From positions 240,228-304,227 of the forward strand of contig NC_043743.1 of NCBI RefSeq assembly GCF_004337985.1: a DNA stretch of 64,000 bases. Reading direction: 5' to 3'. The notes under the pieces were generated by a model. The model ran no database searches. It was not told the DNA's origin and saw nothing but the letters and a program-made list of their open reading frames with translations. This DNA comes from Pyricularia pennisetigena. Its lineage: Eukaryota > Ascomycota > Sordariomycetes > Magnaporthales > Pyriculariaceae. Each line of letters starts with the position of its first letter. Positions within the stretch are counted from its first letter, which is position 1. Of this stretch, positions 22,209 to 34,381 are shown in pieces. The translations under genes were made by a program, and so were the position numbers.

Positions 22209-25200
22209 AGGTTTGCGCTAGCTATTTTGTCGTTTATTGTTTTAATAATCGGTCGACAATGTTTATTAAAATCCTTTTGAAAATCCTGCAAAACCGACAC
22301 GATTAAAAATCTTAGGGCTTATCCCTAAAACCCAAAATTCCACAATTAATCCACTCCGTTTGCTTCGCTCCATTTCGTAGCTTAGCTGCGGTTTTGCAAT
22401 GTACCTGTGGGTCCATCCAAAAAACCCTTTAGTTTAGGTTTGAGGACAATTTGTCGATTTTCGCCGTTTATAACGGTATTTTTGGCTTTTTTTCGACCGA
22501 AACTCTTTTATTATTTCACAATTTCGCAAAATATTAAAAAAAGAAAACGTCGTTAAAAATAGCGTTCATTACCGCCATTAGCAGCGATTTAATTTATTTT
22601 TTTATTTGCTATAATGGCCGAATTGGATACCACCTGCCCTTAACCCGTTTATAGCGGTACTGGTTTTTCGATTTTTTTTTCGATTCTCGTTTTTTTTTAT
22701 ATTATTTTTAATTTTTGACCAAATTTTATATTTTTTGCACGTGGACGGTCGTATATATATATATATCCCGTTATACTAAATTTTGGAGTATAAATCGCAT
22801 TATATAAACTGTTAAATAAGCGGATAGGTAAAGTAAATACATTTTTATATATAATTTACAATCGAAACTCGTTTATATTTTTACCAATTTTGATAATAAT
22901 AAAGCTAAAATTACAGGGATTGGATTGCGTATATAAATAAACGTTCACGTTAAATTAAATTTATAATACTCGCTTTAAAAAATCTTTTATATAAAAAAAT
23001 GCTAAATATATATTGTTGATCGATTTTTTGCTTTATTTAATTAATTTTATTTTATTTTAATTGGCAGCCAAACTTTATGCGTCTTGCACGTAGGGGATGG
23101 CGTTTATATATTTAATATAATATTCCAATTTTATATGTAATTTACAATCGAAACGCTTTTATATTTTTACCAATTTTTACAAAAATGAAACCAAAGTTTC
23201 AGCGTTTAAATAAAATATATAAAAAAACGTCAACGTGAAATCTGAGCTGTAATACACGTTTATATTATTTTTTTACCAAAGGAAATGTTAAACTTGGGCT
23301 ATTTTTCTATTTTTTGCTTTATTTAATCAAATAAAATTTGTAAACATGAAGTCAATTTAAGATTATATATAAACTTTTAACGAAATGGGAATATTGAAAT
23401 TTCTTTTTATTTTAAAGTTATTTGCGTAAAATATTCAGCTTTTCGACAAATTAATAAATAATATAAAAATATTAATAAAAGCGTTATTTCAAACGATATT
23501 TGCGTGCACTCTGTAATTTTAAGTCCGCTTCGTCATAAATATTCATACGTGGCTTTATACCAAGATTATATTTTATTATTCAAAATAATAATTAAATACA
23601 ATAGTAAAATACAAATTCTACTAAATATTAGAATTTTATTCCAAATAAATTAGATATAAGGACGCGGTTTTCACTCCCAAAATTCTTAAGCTCCAATTAA
23701 TCTGACGCAAGTTACTCTATATTTTTATAAAATTCTCATGTAATATTTTATTCAAATATTTAATTGCATATTATAATAATATTATTTTCTTTTGCTTTAT
23801 TTTTTAAATATAATATATTTAATTACACCGTTGTTCAATTGGCTGCGCCTATAAAAAATGCAACTAACTGCATTTAAAGTGCAGTCGCAGGGCGTTTATA
23901 AGGCCTATTTATAATATAATTTATATAACCACTATAAACGGCGAAATGCGACAAATTATCGTTGGTGGTACGGCCTAATCTCAGTGCTTAAACTAAACCC
24001 CCCTGCTTCGCAATGGGGACCGAACGCTCCATATAGCTTTCAGCCACATAGTTTTTCGACCAATTACATTGGCCGAAAAAATCGCGCTCGTTCTAGTCTA
24101 AGGACATCTTGTCGCATTTCGCCGTTTATAATGGGCATATTTATTATATTATATAAAAGCCTTATAAACGCCCTACAACCGTACGTTAAATATAATCAAT
24201 TGTATTTCATATACGCGTAACCAATTGAACAGCGGTATAATTAACACATTATATTTAAAATATAATAGCAAAAAAAAACAGTATAATTAGGGTTTCCAAT
24301 TGAATATACGAATAAATTATTAAATAAAAGTTATAAAAATATAAAACAACCTGCCTTAAATTAATTGGAGTTTAAAAAATCTGGTATCGAAAACCGCGTC
24401 CTTATATCTAGTTTATTTGGAAACAAATTTCAATATTTAGTTAAATTTGTATTTTATTAGTATATTTAACTATTGTTTTAAATAGTAATACATAATATTG
24501 GTTCACAACCAAATGTTATTATTAATAATTAAGCGGATTTAAAGCTAAAAAATGCATGCAATTAACGCTTAAAACAAAACTTTTATTAATACTTATATAT
24601 TATTTATTAGTTTGTCGAAAAACTGAATATTTTAAGCAAATAACTTTAAAATAAAATGAAATTTTAGTATTTTACTTCGTTATAAGCCTATATATAATCG
24701 TGAATCAACTTCACTTTTATAAATTTTATTTAATTAAATAAAGCAAAAAATAGAAAAAAAGCACAAATTTAAAATTTCCTTTTATGCAAAAATAATATAA
24801 GTGGGTATTACAAATCGGATTTCACGGTAACGTTTTTATTTATATTTTATTCAATCCCTGGAAATTTGGTTTAATCATTGTGAAAATTGGTAAAAATATA
24901 AAAACGTTTCGTTTATAAATTATATATAAAATTATATACATATTACCTATCCGCCTATTTAACGGTTTATATAATTCGATTCATATACCAAATTGGAGTA
25001 TTATACTAAATATATATTTACCATCCCCCACGTCCAAAACGCATAAAGTTTGGCTGCAAAATAAAATAATATAAAATTAATTAAATAAAGCAAAAAATCG
25101 ATCAAAAATATATATTTAGCATTTTTTTATATAAAAGATTTTTTAAAGCGAGTATTATAAATTTAATTTAACGTGAACGTTTATTTATATACGCAATCCA

Positions 25201-25647
25201 ATCCCTGTAATTTTAGCTTTATTATTATCAAAATTGGTAAAAATATAAACGAGTTTCGATTGTAAATTATATATAAAAATGTATTTACTTTACCTATCCG
25301 CTTATTTAACAGTTTATATAATGCGATTTATACTCCAAAATTTAGTATAACGGGATATATATATATATACGACCGTCCACGTGCAAAAAATATAAAATTT
25401 GGTCAAAAATTAAAAATAATATAAAAAAAAACGAGAATCGAAAAAAAAATCGAAAAACCAGTACCGCTATAAACGGGTTAAGGGCAGGTGGTATCCAATT
25501 CGGCCATTATAGCAAATAAAAAAATAAATTAAATCGCTGCTAATGGCGGTAATGAACGCTATTTTTAACGACGTTTTCTTTTTTTAATATTTTGCGAAAT
25601 TGTGAAATAATAAAAGAGTTTCGGTCGAAAAAAAGCCAAAAATACCG

Positions 25648-28600
25648 NTAAATTACAGTTTTTATAGCTTAATAAGCCTAACACTTCAAAGCGCATGCAA
25701 TTATCGATTAAAACAAAAGTTTTATCAATATTTTTATATAAATTAACAATTTGTTAAAGAACTAAATAATTTACGAAAATATTGGTTGAATAAACATATT
25801 TTTAATTAATGCATTCCTTTATCAATTTGTTAGTGAATCTTTTACAACATTTTTTTTGATAAATTTTATTTAATTAAATAAAGCAAAAAATACAAAAATA
25901 ATGCAAATTTAACATCTTTTTATATAAAAAAATAAAAAGGGCCGGTGTTGTAAGTCGGATTTTAGGTTGACGTTTATTTATATATATAATCCACTTTTAC
26001 AAATTTTGGCTTTATTAATGTTAATGTGGTAAAAATGTAAAAGCATTTCGATTACAAAATATATATAAAATTGGATACACTTTACCTATCCGCATATTTA
26101 ACCGTTTAAATAATCAGATATACGTATAACAATGTAATGTTTGTGAACATGGCTAGCGCAGGACTCATTATATTAGCTACCCTGCATTATTCTATAACGG
26201 CTAGCATGGGCTAATTTTATTAGTTACCCTGCATCGAATAAATAAATCATAACAAATAAAACGTATACGCGTTTATACACACAAAGCTTTATATATCACG
26301 TCTTTGTTCATAGTTTCAACAACAAAACAAATACGTCATATTTAATCTAGCTTAGTGGTATAATGCACGTACCATAATATATATCATATATACGTTAAAG
26401 TGCGTGGGTTCGAATCCCGTTGTGGTCGCAGATTTTCTGTGCATGCATAAGCACAATAGGCCGTTAGGCTCCATAGGTCGGCAGGTCAGTCACATGAATA
26501 AGGCCAAATCATGTGACGTGACCCCGCATTCCGGACATCCGGATCGAAGATCTGCACCTACGGATTCGAACACGTAATTCACAACTTAGCCTTTGATTTA
26601 TCACCTTCATACCTTCATCGATTTAACGATTCAACGAATCGATTGTGTAACAACAATATATTATCTCTATTACCCGCTAGCAGACGGTTATCTGCCACTT
26701 CAACGTTCCATCAGCCTTATACGTGATCCACTTTTCCCCGCGTTCAAGATTAAGCTTATTCTATCTCGTAACCTCCTCACAATACCGGCGTACCGCCATA
26801 AACGGCGAAATGCGACAAAATATCCTTAAACTAAAACGAACGCGATTTTTTCGGCCAATGTAATTGGTCGAAAAACTATGTGGCTAAAAAATATATGGAA
26901 CGTTCGGTCCCCATTGCGAAACAGGGGAGTTTAGTCTAAGCACTAAAACTAAGGTTTGCGCTAGCTATTTTGTCGTTTATTGTTTTAATAATCGGTCGAC
27001 AATGTTTATTAAAATCCTTTTGAAAATCCTGCAAAACCGACACGATTAAAAATCTTAGGGCTTATCCCTAAAACCCAAAATTCCACAATTAATCCACTCC
27101 GTTTGCTTCGCTCCATTTCGTAGCTTAGCTGCGGTTTTGCAATGTACCTGTGGGTCCATCCAAAAAACCCTTTAGTTTAGGTTTGAGGACAATTTGTCGA
27201 TTTTCGCCGTTTATAACGGTATTTTTGGCTTTTTTTCGACCGAAACTCTTTTATTATTTCACAATTTCGCAAAATATTAAAAAAAGAAAACGTCGTTAAA
27301 AATAGCGTTCATTACCGCCATTAGCAGCGATTTAATTTATTTTTTTATTTGCTATAATGGCCGAATTGGATACCACCTGCCCTTAACCCGTTTATAGCGG
27401 TACTGGTTTTTCGATTTTTTTTTCGATTCTCGTTTTTTTTTATATTATTTTTAATTTTTGACCAAATTTTATATTTTTTGCACGTGGACGGTCGTATATA
27501 TATATATATCCCGTTATACTAAATTTTGGAGTATAAATCGCATTATATAAACTGTTAAATAAGCGGATAGGTAAAGTAAATACATTTTTATATATAATTT
27601 ACAATCGAAACTCGTTTATATTTTTACCAATTTTGATAATAATAAAGCTAAAATTACAGGGATTGGATTGCGTATATAAATAAACGTTCACGTTAAATTA
27701 AATTTATAATACTCGCTTTAAAAAATCTTTTATATAAAAAAATGCTAAATATATATTTTTGATCGATTTTTTGCTTTATTTAATTAATTTTATATTATTT
27801 TATTTTGCAGCCAAACTTTATGCGTTTTGGACGTGGGGGATGGTAAATATATATTTAGTATAATACTCCAATTTGGTATATGAATCGAATTATATAAACC
27901 GTTAAATAGGCGGATAGGTAATATGTATATAATTTTATATATAATTTATAAACGAAACGTTTTTATATTTTTACCAATTTTCACAATGATTAAACCAAAT
28001 TTCCAGGGATTGAATAAAATATAAATAAAAACGTTACCGTGAAATCCGATTTGTAATACCCACTTATATTATTTTTGCATAAAAGGAAATTTTAAATTTG
28101 TGCTTTTTTTCTATTTTTTGCTTTATTTAATTAAATAAAATTTATAAAAGTGAAGTTGATTCACGATTATATATAGGCTTATAACGAAGTAAAATACTAA
28201 AATTTCATTTTATTTTAAAGTTATTTGCTTAAAATATTCAGTTTTTCGACAAACTAATAAATAATATATAAGTATTAATAAAAGTTTTGTTTTAAGCGTT
28301 AATTGCATGCATTTTTTAGCTTTAAATCCGCTTAATTATTAATAATAACATTTGGTTGTGAACCAATATTATGTATTACTATTTAAAACAATAGTTAAAT
28401 ATACTAATAAAATACAAATTTAACTAAATATTGAAATTTGTTTCCAAATAAACTAGATATAAGGACGCGGTTTTCGATACCAGATTTTTTAAACTCCAAT
28501 TAATTTAAGGCAGGTTGTTTTATATTTTTATAACTTTTATTTAATAATTTATTCGTATATTCAATTGGAAACCCTAATTATACTGTTTTTTTTTGCTATT

Positions 28601-30390
28601 ATATTTTAAATATAATGTGTTAATTATACCGCTGTTCAATTGGTTACGCGTATATGAAATACAATTGATTATATTTAACGTACGGTTGTAGGGCGTTTAT
28701 AAGGCTTTTATATAATATAATAAATATGCCCATTATAAACGGCGAAATGCGACAAGATGTCCTTAGACTAGAACGAGCGCGATTTTTTCGGCCAATGTAA
28801 TTGGTCGAAAAACTATGTGGCTGAAAGCTATATGGAGCGTTCGGTCCCCATTGCGAAGCAGGGGGGTTTAGTTTAAGCACTGAGATTAGGCCGTACCACC
28901 AACGATAATTTGTCGCATTTCGCCGTTTATAGTGGTTATATAAATTATATTATAAATAGGCCTTATAAACGCCCTGCGACTGCACTTTAAATGCAGTTAG
29001 TTGCATTTTTTATAGGCGCAGCCAATTGAACAACGGTGTAATTAAATATATTATATTTAAAAAATAAAGCAAAAGAAAATAATATTATTATAATATGCAA
29101 TTAAATATTTGAATAAAATATTACATGAGAATTTTATAAAAATATAGAGTAACTTGCGTCAGATTAATTGGAGCTTAAGAATTTTGGGAGTGAAAACCGC
29201 GTCCTTATATCTAATTTATTTGGAATAAAATTCTAATATTTAGTAGAATTTGTATTTTACTATTGTATTTAATTATTATTTTGAATAATAAAATATAATC
29301 TTGGTATAAAGCCACGTATGAATATTTATGACGAAGCGGACTTAAAATTACAGAGTGCACGCAAATATCGTTTGAAATAACGCTTTTATTAATATTTTTA
29401 TATTATTTATTAATTTGTCGAAAAGCTGAATATTTTACGCAAATAACTTTAAAATAAAAAGAAATTTCAATATTCCCATTTCGTTAAAAGTTTATATATA
29501 ATCTTAAATTGACTTCATGTTTACAAATTTTATTTGATTAAATAAAGCAAAAAATAGAAAAATAGCCCAAGTTTAACATTTCCTTTGGTAAAAAAATAAT
29601 ATAAACGTGTATTACAGCTCAGATTTCACGTTGACGTTTTTTTATATATTTTATTTAAACGCTGAAACTTTGGTTTCATTTTTGTAAAAATTGGTAAAAA
29701 TATAAAAGCGTTTCGATTGTAAATTACATATAAAATTGGAATATTATATTAAATATATAAACGCCATCCCCTACGTGCAAGACGCATAAAGTTTGGCTGC
29801 CAATTAAAATAAAATAAAATTAATTAAATAAAGCAAAAAATCGATCAACAATATATATTTAGCATTTTTTTATATAAAAGATTTTTTAAAGCGAGTATTA
29901 TAAATTTAATTTAACGTGAACGTTTATTTATATACGCAATCCAATCCCTGTAATTTTAGCTTTATTATTATCAAAATTGGTAAAAATATAAACGAGTTTC
30001 GATTGTAAATTATATATAAAAATGTATTTACTTTACCTATCCGCTTATTTAACAATTTATATAATGCGATTTATACTCCAAAATTTAGTATAACGGGATA
30101 TATATATATATACGACCGTCCACGTGCAAAAAATATAAAATTTGGTCAAAAATTAAAAATAATATAAAAAAAAACGAGAATCGAAAAAAAAATCGAAAAA
30201 CCAGTACCGCTATAAACGGGTTAAGGGCAGGTGGTATCCAATTCGGCCATTATAGCAAATAAAAAAATAAATTAAATCGCTGCTAATGGCGGTAATGAAC
30301 GCTATTTTTAACGACGTTTTCTTTTTTTAATATTTTGCGAAATTGTGAAATAATAAAAGAGTTTCGGTCGAAAAAAAGCCAAAAATACCG
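25648..30390. repeat. 4743-bp tandem repeat with flipped middle, joined at an N
   Basis: Direct copy of 20905-25647 at both ends: 25649-27755 equals 20906-23012, and the last 150 bp or more equal 25498-25647. The middle, about 27.76-29.84 kb, is the reverse complement of the corresponding middle. The inverted match extends over 22.48-25.65 kb against 27.22-30.38 kb. The flipped part is bounded by inverted repeats of about 530 bp. The first base, 25648, is N. It includes a third LTR-like copy at 26142-26781. Confidence 0.8.
26142..26781. mobile_element. LTR-like element with tRNA-like boxes (copy 3)
   Basis: Appears identical to copy 2 (21399-22038) at an offset of exactly 4743 bp, flanks included. 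It is part of the duplicated block and is not an independent insertion. Confidence 0.8.
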
Positions 30391-30711
30391 CTATAAACGG
30401 CGAAAATCGACAAATTATCCTCAAACCTAAACTAAAACGTTTTTTGGATGGACCCACAAATACATTACAAAACCGCAATTGAGCCACGAAGTGGAGCGAA
30501 GTGGATCAACTGTGGAGCTCTGGGCTTCAGGGATGAGCCTTGAGACTAGGTACCGCCATAAACGGCGAAATGCGACAAGATGTCCTTAGATTAGAACGAG
30601 CGCGATCTTTTCGGCCAATGTAATTGGTCGAAAAACCATGTGGTTAAAAGGTACATGGAGCGCTCGGTCCCCACTGCGAAGCAGGGGGGTCTAGTCTGAG
30701 CACTGAGACTA

Positions 30712-31161
30712 GATCTGGTCAGGATCAACTTTACTTTATTTAGCCTCTACCCTTACTCCATGCAAACAAAGTTAGTGTTTTTCTTTTTTTGGGAGGAGAT
30801 TAGCAATCAGAAAATCAGGTGATGCAGTAGGACCTGGTCAACTTGAGATGACAGAGGCGGATAATTCCGGGTGGCCAGGTGACATGGAAAGTATCAACTT
30901 ACAATAATCAACTGACCTGCAAGACAGTAAGTTGGCGAATTCTTGTCGTCATGAAAATGATTTCGACCACGACAACAAGGCAACTAATTAATTACCCATG
31001 TTGTTCGGGTTATCAATGTCAAATATTTCTTATTATTTATTTATTTGATTTTTTTTAACTCGACTTTTTTCTTCTTTTTATTTTTTTTTATTTTTCGAGC
31101 ACAAGCTCGCAAAAGCCCTACTAGTAAGCTTCTCTCGACCCTCCAACCCCCTCCCCCCCTT
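30712..31161. other. Intergenic, between transposon edge and dehydrogenase 3' end
   Basis: Normal base composition from the first base after the T1 module. It holds the 3' flank of the minus-strand dehydrogenase gene and a T-rich run at 31049-31098. I see no gene. Confidence 0.6.
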
Positions 31162-32528
31162 TCAATCAAACACAATCGCCGCCTTGATTGCACTCTTGTT
31201 TTTGATACTTTCCAGCGCCTCGCCAAACTGCTCCAGCTTGAACGTCTTGTTCACAATACCCTTGGTCTTGACCTTGCCGTTGTCAAGATAGTCGATGGTC
31301 TGGGGGAACATAAAAACCTCGCTGAAGGAGCCGATAATGCGGATCTCGTCGCCAAAGATCTTTGTCGGCTTCCACGACACCTTGTCCTGGTCGCCGTAAA
31401 CGCCGTAAACCACCAGGGTGCCGCCCCTGCGGCAGTAGTTAATGGCATCCTCGAGTATCTTGACCGAACCGGTAGCCTCGATAACGATATCGAATCCGTA
31501 CGGGTTGTCCTTTTTGAGCTGCTCCAGCTGGGGCCCGCTGTTCTCGCGCGAAAGGTCCACGTACGTGTCGGCCGCGTCCAGGCTGCGCGCCAGGTCCATC
31601 TTGAGACCGGCGGGCGCCGCGATCGTGACCTGGCTGCACCCGTTCTGTCGCAGCAGCTGAGCCAGCATCAGGCCCGTCGGTCCCGCGCCGAACATGAGCA
31701 CGCTCGAGCCGAGCCTGGGCTTAATCTTGTCCAGGCCGTGGCACGCGCACGATGCCGGTTCGATCAGCGTCGCCTCCACGTCGTTCATATTGTTGAACTT
31801 GAACACCTTGCCCTGAGGGTACGCGCAGTACTCAGCGAAGCCGCCGCTCAGTGTCGTGCCGTGGCCGGCCCACTGTGATGTTTGTTAGCTTTCTGTTGAA
31901 AAAAAAAAAAAAAAAAAAAAAGATTTCAAAGAGTTTCAAAGTCAGGGTGTGAGAATGCTATTTGCGACGCACGTTCTCGCAGAGCAGTGGCTCGCCTCGT
32001 CGGCAGTAGAAGCAGTGGCCGCACAGCTCAGCATTGTCCGCAGCGACGCGGTCGCCAACCTTGAACTCCTTAACATCCTTTCCTACGGCGGCGACCACAC
32101 CAACGGTCTCGTGGCCTGGAATAAGGGGGAATTTGGCAATGAACTCTCCCTCGTGAATATGCTACAGTAGCTGTCAGTACGAAACTCTGGTTTTGATTAA
32201 CGATTCATTTTTTGCAAGACTGTTTTGTTGAATATTGTTTACCAGGTCTATAAAACAGGTTTGGTTCAAGTCAGTAACCGTCTTTGCAAGTCAACGCTAA
32301 TCACCCGATCACTCTAGGGATCTGAGCTTACCGGTTCCACAAACACCACACGCCTTGACCTTTACCAAAACGTCATCGTCTCTGAGCTCAGGCAGGGGAA
32401 CATCGACCACTGCAAACTCCTTGGGCTTGGAGTATCTGCGATGGATCGTCAGGAGTCAGTTCGGGCGCATTGCAGCAACACCACATACAGATGCGAGAAG
32501 AGGCCAGTACGCACTGCAGAGCCTTCAT
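31162..32528 (-). CDS. Zinc-dependent medium-chain alcohol/polyol dehydrogenase (D-arabinitol/sorbitol dehydrogenase-like)
   Basis: Cytosolic NAD(P)-dependent oxidoreductase of the MDR superfamily, probably acting on a sugar alcohol. Exons (minus strand): 32528-32515, 32435-32332, 32247-32243, 32161-31973, 31872-31162, giving 340 aa. Catalytic zinc site: CGVCGTDLH (Cys37) and GHE (57-59). Structural zinc lobe: Cys88, 91, 94 and 102 (CGHCFYC...C). Rossmann motif GAGPTG at 166-171. The third exon is only 5 nt (ACCTG). Without it the frame fails and the invariant Asp-Leu of the zinc motif is missing. A 22-24 nt poly-T (minus strand) run lies in the last intron. Start: MKALQ, 28 bp from an 825-N gap, so the promoter is mostly unsequenced. 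The exact substrate cannot be read from sequence. Confidence 0.9.
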
Positions 32529-34381
32529 GGTCTGGGGAAGATCCGACATTTTTGGTNNNNNNNNNNNNNNNNNNNNNNNNNNNNNNNNNNNNNNNNNNNN
32601 NNNNNNNNNNNNNNNNNNNNNNNNNNNNNNNNNNNNNNNNNNNNNNNNNNNNNNNNNNNNNNNNNNNNNNNNNNNNNNNNNNNNNNNNNNNNNNNNNNNN
32701 NNNNNNNNNNNNNNNNNNNNNNNNNNNNNNNNNNNNNNNNNNNNNNNNNNNNNNNNNNNNNNNNNNNNNNNNNNNNNNNNNNNNNNNNNNNNNNNNNNNN
32801 NNNNNNNNNNNNNNNNNNNNNNNNNNNNNNNNNNNNNNNNNNNNNNNNNNNNNNNNNNNNNNNNNNNNNNNNNNNNNNNNNNNNNNNNNNNNNNNNNNNN
32901 NNNNNNNNNNNNNNNNNNNNNNNNNNNNNNNNNNNNNNNNNNNNNNNNNNNNNNNNNNNNNNNNNNNNNNNNNNNNNNNNNNNNNNNNNNNNNNNNNNNN
33001 NNNNNNNNNNNNNNNNNNNNNNNNNNNNNNNNNNNNNNNNNNNNNNNNNNNNNNNNNNNNNNNNNNNNNNNNNNNNNNNNNNNNNNNNNNNNNNNNNNNN
33101 NNNNNNNNNNNNNNNNNNNNNNNNNNNNNNNNNNNNNNNNNNNNNNNNNNNNNNNNNNNNNNNNNNNNNNNNNNNNNNNNNNNNNNNNNNNNNNNNNNNN
33201 NNNNNNNNNNNNNNNNNNNNNNNNNNNNNNNNNNNNNNNNNNNNNNNNNNNNNNNNNNNNNNNNNNNNNNNNNNNNNNNNNNNNNNNNNNNNNNNNNNNN
33301 NNNNNNNNNNNNNNNNNNNNNNNNNNNNNNNNNNNNNNNNNNNNNNNNNNNNNNNNNNNNNNNNNNNNNNNNNNNNNNNNNTCGTTTTCCTTTCTTTGCT
33401 TGCCTTTGTTCGCTCCGTGGCTTATCTTCATTACAGGCGCGTAACGCACGAAGAAACCACAATTTCCCCGTCTTGTGTTGCTAAATGTTGATGTTTGTCC
33501 TTCGATTATTGAAATCATGTGACAACTATCAAATCATACACAAGAGGTGCCGTGGGCATAACACGAATGCTATTTATATATGCAGGTCACCGGTGATTCG
33601 TTGGCATCATTACCAGATTGAATAACGTGGAAGGCAAGGGAGAGACCTACCATGGCATTCCTTACTTAGACCAACCCACTGTAAACCAGATACTGATGCT
33701 CTATCCCTGGGTTATATCCACCTCCATACAATATTCGGCGCACTAGAATTGGAATAAATTCGTAAAATTTCCTCTGAATCATTAACCATTGCAAAAATTC
33801 TGGAACCGGCGCAGCATGGCTCCGCGGAGACAATCAAGGGTCCAGTGCTGCAGTGACCTTAAAGTACTCTCACCACCGCCAGCAGTCTGATGATGAGGGA
33901 ATAAATACGAAGATGCTCAAAGGGTCTCAGCCCGATCAATGCTCCTCGTCGAAGCTTCTCCCTCCTGGACCTCAGGATAACCACGATGTAGACCAGCAAG
34001 CAGCATGTCTTTAATCAGCAATCAATAACAGTGGCCAGACCCACACCACTCATGTCAAATACGAGCAGCCTTGAACATATGAACTTGTGCCAGTCATCAG
34101 AGGCGTCATTCAAGCAGATAACCCTTGGTAAACAACCGCAGATACGGACCATGTAATGCAAATGATTTTCCGAGGATTGTAAAAGCTCCTCTACAGCCCA
34201 AACTCCCCGAACAAACCCATCACAAAGTAGTTTTTTTTGGACGCATCCCATCCCTTTTAATTTCTCGTGAGCGTCGTCCACAACCCGAAACCCCATAGAC
34301 CAAGTACTTCTCGTACCGTCATTAACTGAGGAAACCGAGGATCTCCGTTGGTGCGGTAAAGTGGGTGTTGATAGTCATCGT
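32529..34381. other. Intergenic with 825-N assembly gap (32557-33381)
   Basis: The gap removes most of the dehydrogenase promoter. The sequenced part (33382-34381) has no frame that I can support as a gene. It lies upstream of the dehydrogenase and downstream of eS10. Confidence 0.6.

Larger units (their letters stand above)
23976..30548 (+). mobile_element. E1-family element E4 nested in E3, containing a duplicated block
   Basis: Module T1 starts at 23976 (TAATCTCAGTGC) and module T2 ends at 30548 (CCTTGAGACTA). The flanks are GGTACGGCC (23967-23975) and GGTACCGCC (30549-30557), a 9-bp duplication with one mismatch. The real element is probably 23976-25647 joined to 30391-30548, about 1.83 kb, the family size. 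The 4743 bp in between (25648-30390) repeat the preceding sequence and start at an ambiguous base. E3 and E4 are inverted relative to each other, which makes the locus a large imperfect palindrome. Confidence 0.6.
22307..30711 (-). mobile_element. E1-family element E3, interrupted by E4
   Basis: In the opposite orientation to E1: module T2 at the left (from about 22307, AAATCTTAGGGCTTATCCC) and module T1 at the right (30558-30711, ending GCACTGAGACTA). The interior is split after 23975 by element E4. Leaving out E4 and one target duplication gives about 1.82 kb, matching E1 (1865 bp), and rebuilds an uninterrupted T1 inner repeat. No 9-bp duplication is visible around E3 (right flank GATCTGGTC). 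Its right end is the edge of the AT-rich compartment. Confidence 0.6.

Noticed and set aside
23984..24220. 78-codon frame (MLKLNPPASQ...) present twice, at 23984-24220 (+) and 28644-28880 (-)
   Set aside because: It lies inside terminal module T1 and its flank. The two copies are the same DNA in the inverted duplicated block. The frame is not kept in the other T1 copies.
31045..31878. 277-codon plus-strand frame opposite the dehydrogenase
   Set aside because: Antisense shadow of a GC-rich coding exon. The minus strand has clear zinc dehydrogenase motifs.
32355..33518. Several long frames across the N gap
   Set aside because: They are open only because N runs contain no stops. The sequenced parts are shadows of the dehydrogenase first exons.
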